Shown one piece after another: positions 4,428 through 5,817 of a stretch of DNA of 5,817 nt (the first letter of the stretch is position 1; each line of letters starts with the position of its first letter). The position numbers and the translations under genes were made by a program. Source of the DNA: Actinomycetota bacterium (lineage in GTDB: Bacteria; Actinomycetota; Humimicrobiia; Humimicrobiales; Humimicrobiaceae); NCBI GenBank assembly GCA_003567835.1, contig PWYO01000214.1, positions 1 to 5,817 of the forward strand. The letters run 5' to 3'. The notes below the pieces were generated by a model. It was given only the letters and a program-made list of their open reading frames with translations. It made no database searches and had not been told where the DNA came from.

Positions 4428-5817
4428 AAACTAATTATATCGGAAAAAGAAATAGCAGCAAAAAGGATTGCTTCCATCATTTCCAAAAATGGGGCCAAGG
4501 AGCAAAAGCTATACGGCATTCCTACCTATACCTTTGACTTGGAGGGTTCCCCATACCGGGTCATGGGGCTAAAGGGCCATATACTCAAAGTGGATTATCC
4601 CAAGCAGTATAATAACTGGTTTAAGGTGGATCCCACCGATCTTATTGATGCCCAGATTGAGAAAATGCCCATACAAAAAAGGATCATCCAGGCTTTGCGA
4701 AAAGCGGCCCGTGAGGCTGATGAGATTATCATTGCCACCGACTATGACCGTGAAGGAGAGCTGATTGGTTATGATGCGGTCAATATAGCCCAGGAGGAAA
4801 ACAGCACAGCCCCTACCAAAAGGGCCAGGTTTTCTGCCATTACTTCTCATGAGCTGGACCAGTCTTTTAAGAAACTGGGGAAGCTGGACCGCAATTTGGC
4901 TTTGGCGGGCAGGGCCAGGCAGGATATAGACCTCATATGGGGAGCGACCCTTACCCGCTTTATATCCCTTACCTCCTACCAGGTCAAAGACAAGTTTCTG
5001 TCTGTGGGAAGGGTGCAGACCCCGACCCTTGCCCTGATTGTAGACCGGGAGATGGAGATTAAAGATTTTAAACCGGTGCCCTATTGGGTCATCAAGGCCC
5101 TGCTCAGGACAGAGGAGGGCGAAGAGTTCGAAGCGGACCACATCAAAAAACGGTTTAAAAAAAGGGAGGAAGCGGAAAAGGTTTACAATAAGCTGGGCAG
5201 CAAAGCCAGTGTAGGAGAGGTCAAAAAAAGAGAAAAGAAGGTTACGCCGCCTATTCCTTTTAATACCACGGGGCTGATCGTTGCTGCCAATGCCATGGGT
5301 TTTACTGCAAGCAAGACCATCTATACCGCCGAGACCCTGTATATGAACGGATACATCAGTTATCCTCGTACCGACAACACGGTTTATCCTTCTTCGATGG
5401 ACCTTACCGAAGTGGTAAGGGAAGTGGGAAAAGGTTCAGCCTTTAAAAACATATGTGCTGGGGTTCTGGCCCAGGAAAAGATTACCCCCACCAGGGGGCG
5501 TAAAAGGTCTACCGACCATCCCCCTATTTATCCCACCATGGCCGCAGAGAAGGGCAGGCTTGCAGCCGATCAATGGAAGATCTATGAATTGGTGGTCAGG
5601 AGATTTTTGGCCACATTGATGCCTGCAGGCAAGCTGCAAAGCATATCTGCCAAAATAGACATTAATGGGGAAAAATTCCGGGCCAACGGTTCCCACCTCA
5701 AAGAAAAGGGCTGGGTGCAGGTTTACCCTTATTACAAGCATAAGGACCACTATATGCCCCGGCTGGCCCAGGGCCAGCACCTGGACGTGCGCAAAAGAGA
5801 TATCCAGGACAAAGAGA
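4425..5817 (+). CDS. topA: Archaeal-type DNA topoisomerase I (type IA), 3'-truncated
   Basis: Type IA topoisomerase that relaxes negatively supercoiled DNA by cutting one strand through a 5'-phosphotyrosine link. The frame is open to the right edge: 464 codons, with the rest (further core and any zinc-finger tail) beyond the window. The TOPRIM domain begins at KLIISEKEIAAKRIA (Glu7), and ATDYDREGELIG (104-115) supplies the metal-binding Asp106, Asp108 and Glu110. Then come YNNW (62-65), AGRARQDIDLIWGATLTR (161-178), LSVGRVQTPTLALIVDRE (192-209), NTTGLIVAANAMGF (280-293) and GYISYPRTDNTVYP (309-322), with catalytic Tyr313 and Arg315. The TPTRGRKRSTDHPPIYPT stretch (354-371), ATDYDREGELIG and the short N-terminus match archaeal TopA, where typical bacterial TopA has ATDPDREGEAIA. 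Archaeal TopA is usually about 700 or more residues, so about two thirds is visible. The gene has its own promoter and is unlikely to belong functionally to the sulfur operon. A bacterial host would imply an old interdomain transfer. Confidence 0.92.
   Translation, partial: MKLIISEKEIAAKRIASIISKNGAKEQKLYGIPTYTFDLEGSPYRVMGLKGHILKVDYPKQYNNWFKVDPTDLIDAQIEKMPIQKRIIQALRKAAREADEIIIATDYDREGELIGYDAVNIAQEENSTAPTKRARFSAITSHELDQSFKKLGKLDRNLALAGRARQDIDLIWGATLTRFISLTSYQVKDKFLSVGRVQTPTLALIVDREMEIKDFKPVPYWVIKALLRTEEGEEFEADHIKKRFKKREEAEKVYNKLGSKASVGEVKKREKKVTPPIPFNTTGLIVAANAMGFTASKTIYTAETLYMNGYISYPRTDNTVYPSSMDLTEVVREVGKGSAFKNICAGVLAQEKITPTRGRKRSTDHPPIYPTMAAEKGRLAADQWKIYELVVRRFLATLMPAGKLQSISAKIDINGEKFRANGSHLKEKGWVQVYPYYKHKDHYMPRLAQGQHLDVRKRDIQDKE

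Noticed and set aside
4229..4537. Plus-strand open frame spanning the methyltransferase end, the gap and the topoisomerase start
   Set aside because: It is out of frame with both real genes, and its hydrophobic stretch comes only from the T-rich promoter region.
4569..5141. Minus-strand open frame of 190 codons opposite the topoisomerase gene
   Set aside because: The + strand here encodes the TOPRIM and LSVGRVQTPTLAL motifs of a topoisomerase; the reverse frame shows no domain.
5436..5780. Minus-strand open frame near the right edge
   Set aside because: It lies inside the continuing topoisomerase frame, opposite its conserved DHPPIYPT region, and has no recognisable content.

Overview
The window holds a sulfur amino acid gene cluster, all on the + strand, followed by the start of a type IA DNA topoisomerase gene. 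Four tightly packed genes run from the left edge to 4308. They are an O-acetylhomoserine sulfhydrylase (metY-like, 5' end cut off by the window), a cystathionine beta-synthase with a C-terminal CBS-domain pair, a cystathionine gamma-lyase/gamma-synthase, and a small class I SAM-dependent methyltransferase. Stops and starts overlap or lie within about 20 bases of each other, so one polycistronic transcript with translational coupling is the simplest reading. A 116-base gap (4309-4424) follows. It carries a weak terminator-like hairpin with a T-run, a promoter and a strong Shine-Dalgarno sequence. The topoisomerase gene then starts at a TTG (4425) and runs off the right edge.

Together the first three enzymes could carry sulfide to cysteine through homocysteine. 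MetY would make homocysteine from O-acetylhomoserine and sulfide. The beta-synthase would condense homocysteine with serine (or O-acetylserine) to cystathionine. The gamma-lyase would split cystathionine to cysteine, 2-oxobutyrate and ammonia. Homocysteine is also the direct precursor of methionine, so the cluster sits at the methionine/cysteine branch point. The CBS-domain tail suggests that the beta-synthase senses an adenosyl ligand such as SAM. The methyltransferase substrate is unknown. Its motifs resemble the METTL7/TMT1 and phospholipid methyltransferase group, which leaves a thiol or sulfide acceptor as a speculative option.

The topoisomerase is of the archaeal TopA type, judged from its TOPRIM start, the ATDYDREGELIG motif, the DHPPIYPT motif and the active-site segment. 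The operon style, the Shine-Dalgarno sites and a sigma70-like extended -10 promoter fit a bacterium, probably an anaerobe with mid-range GC. A TATA-like element in the same gap means an archaeon cannot be excluded. The taxon is not settled by this sequence. No RNA genes, mobile elements, CRISPR arrays or long repeats were seen.
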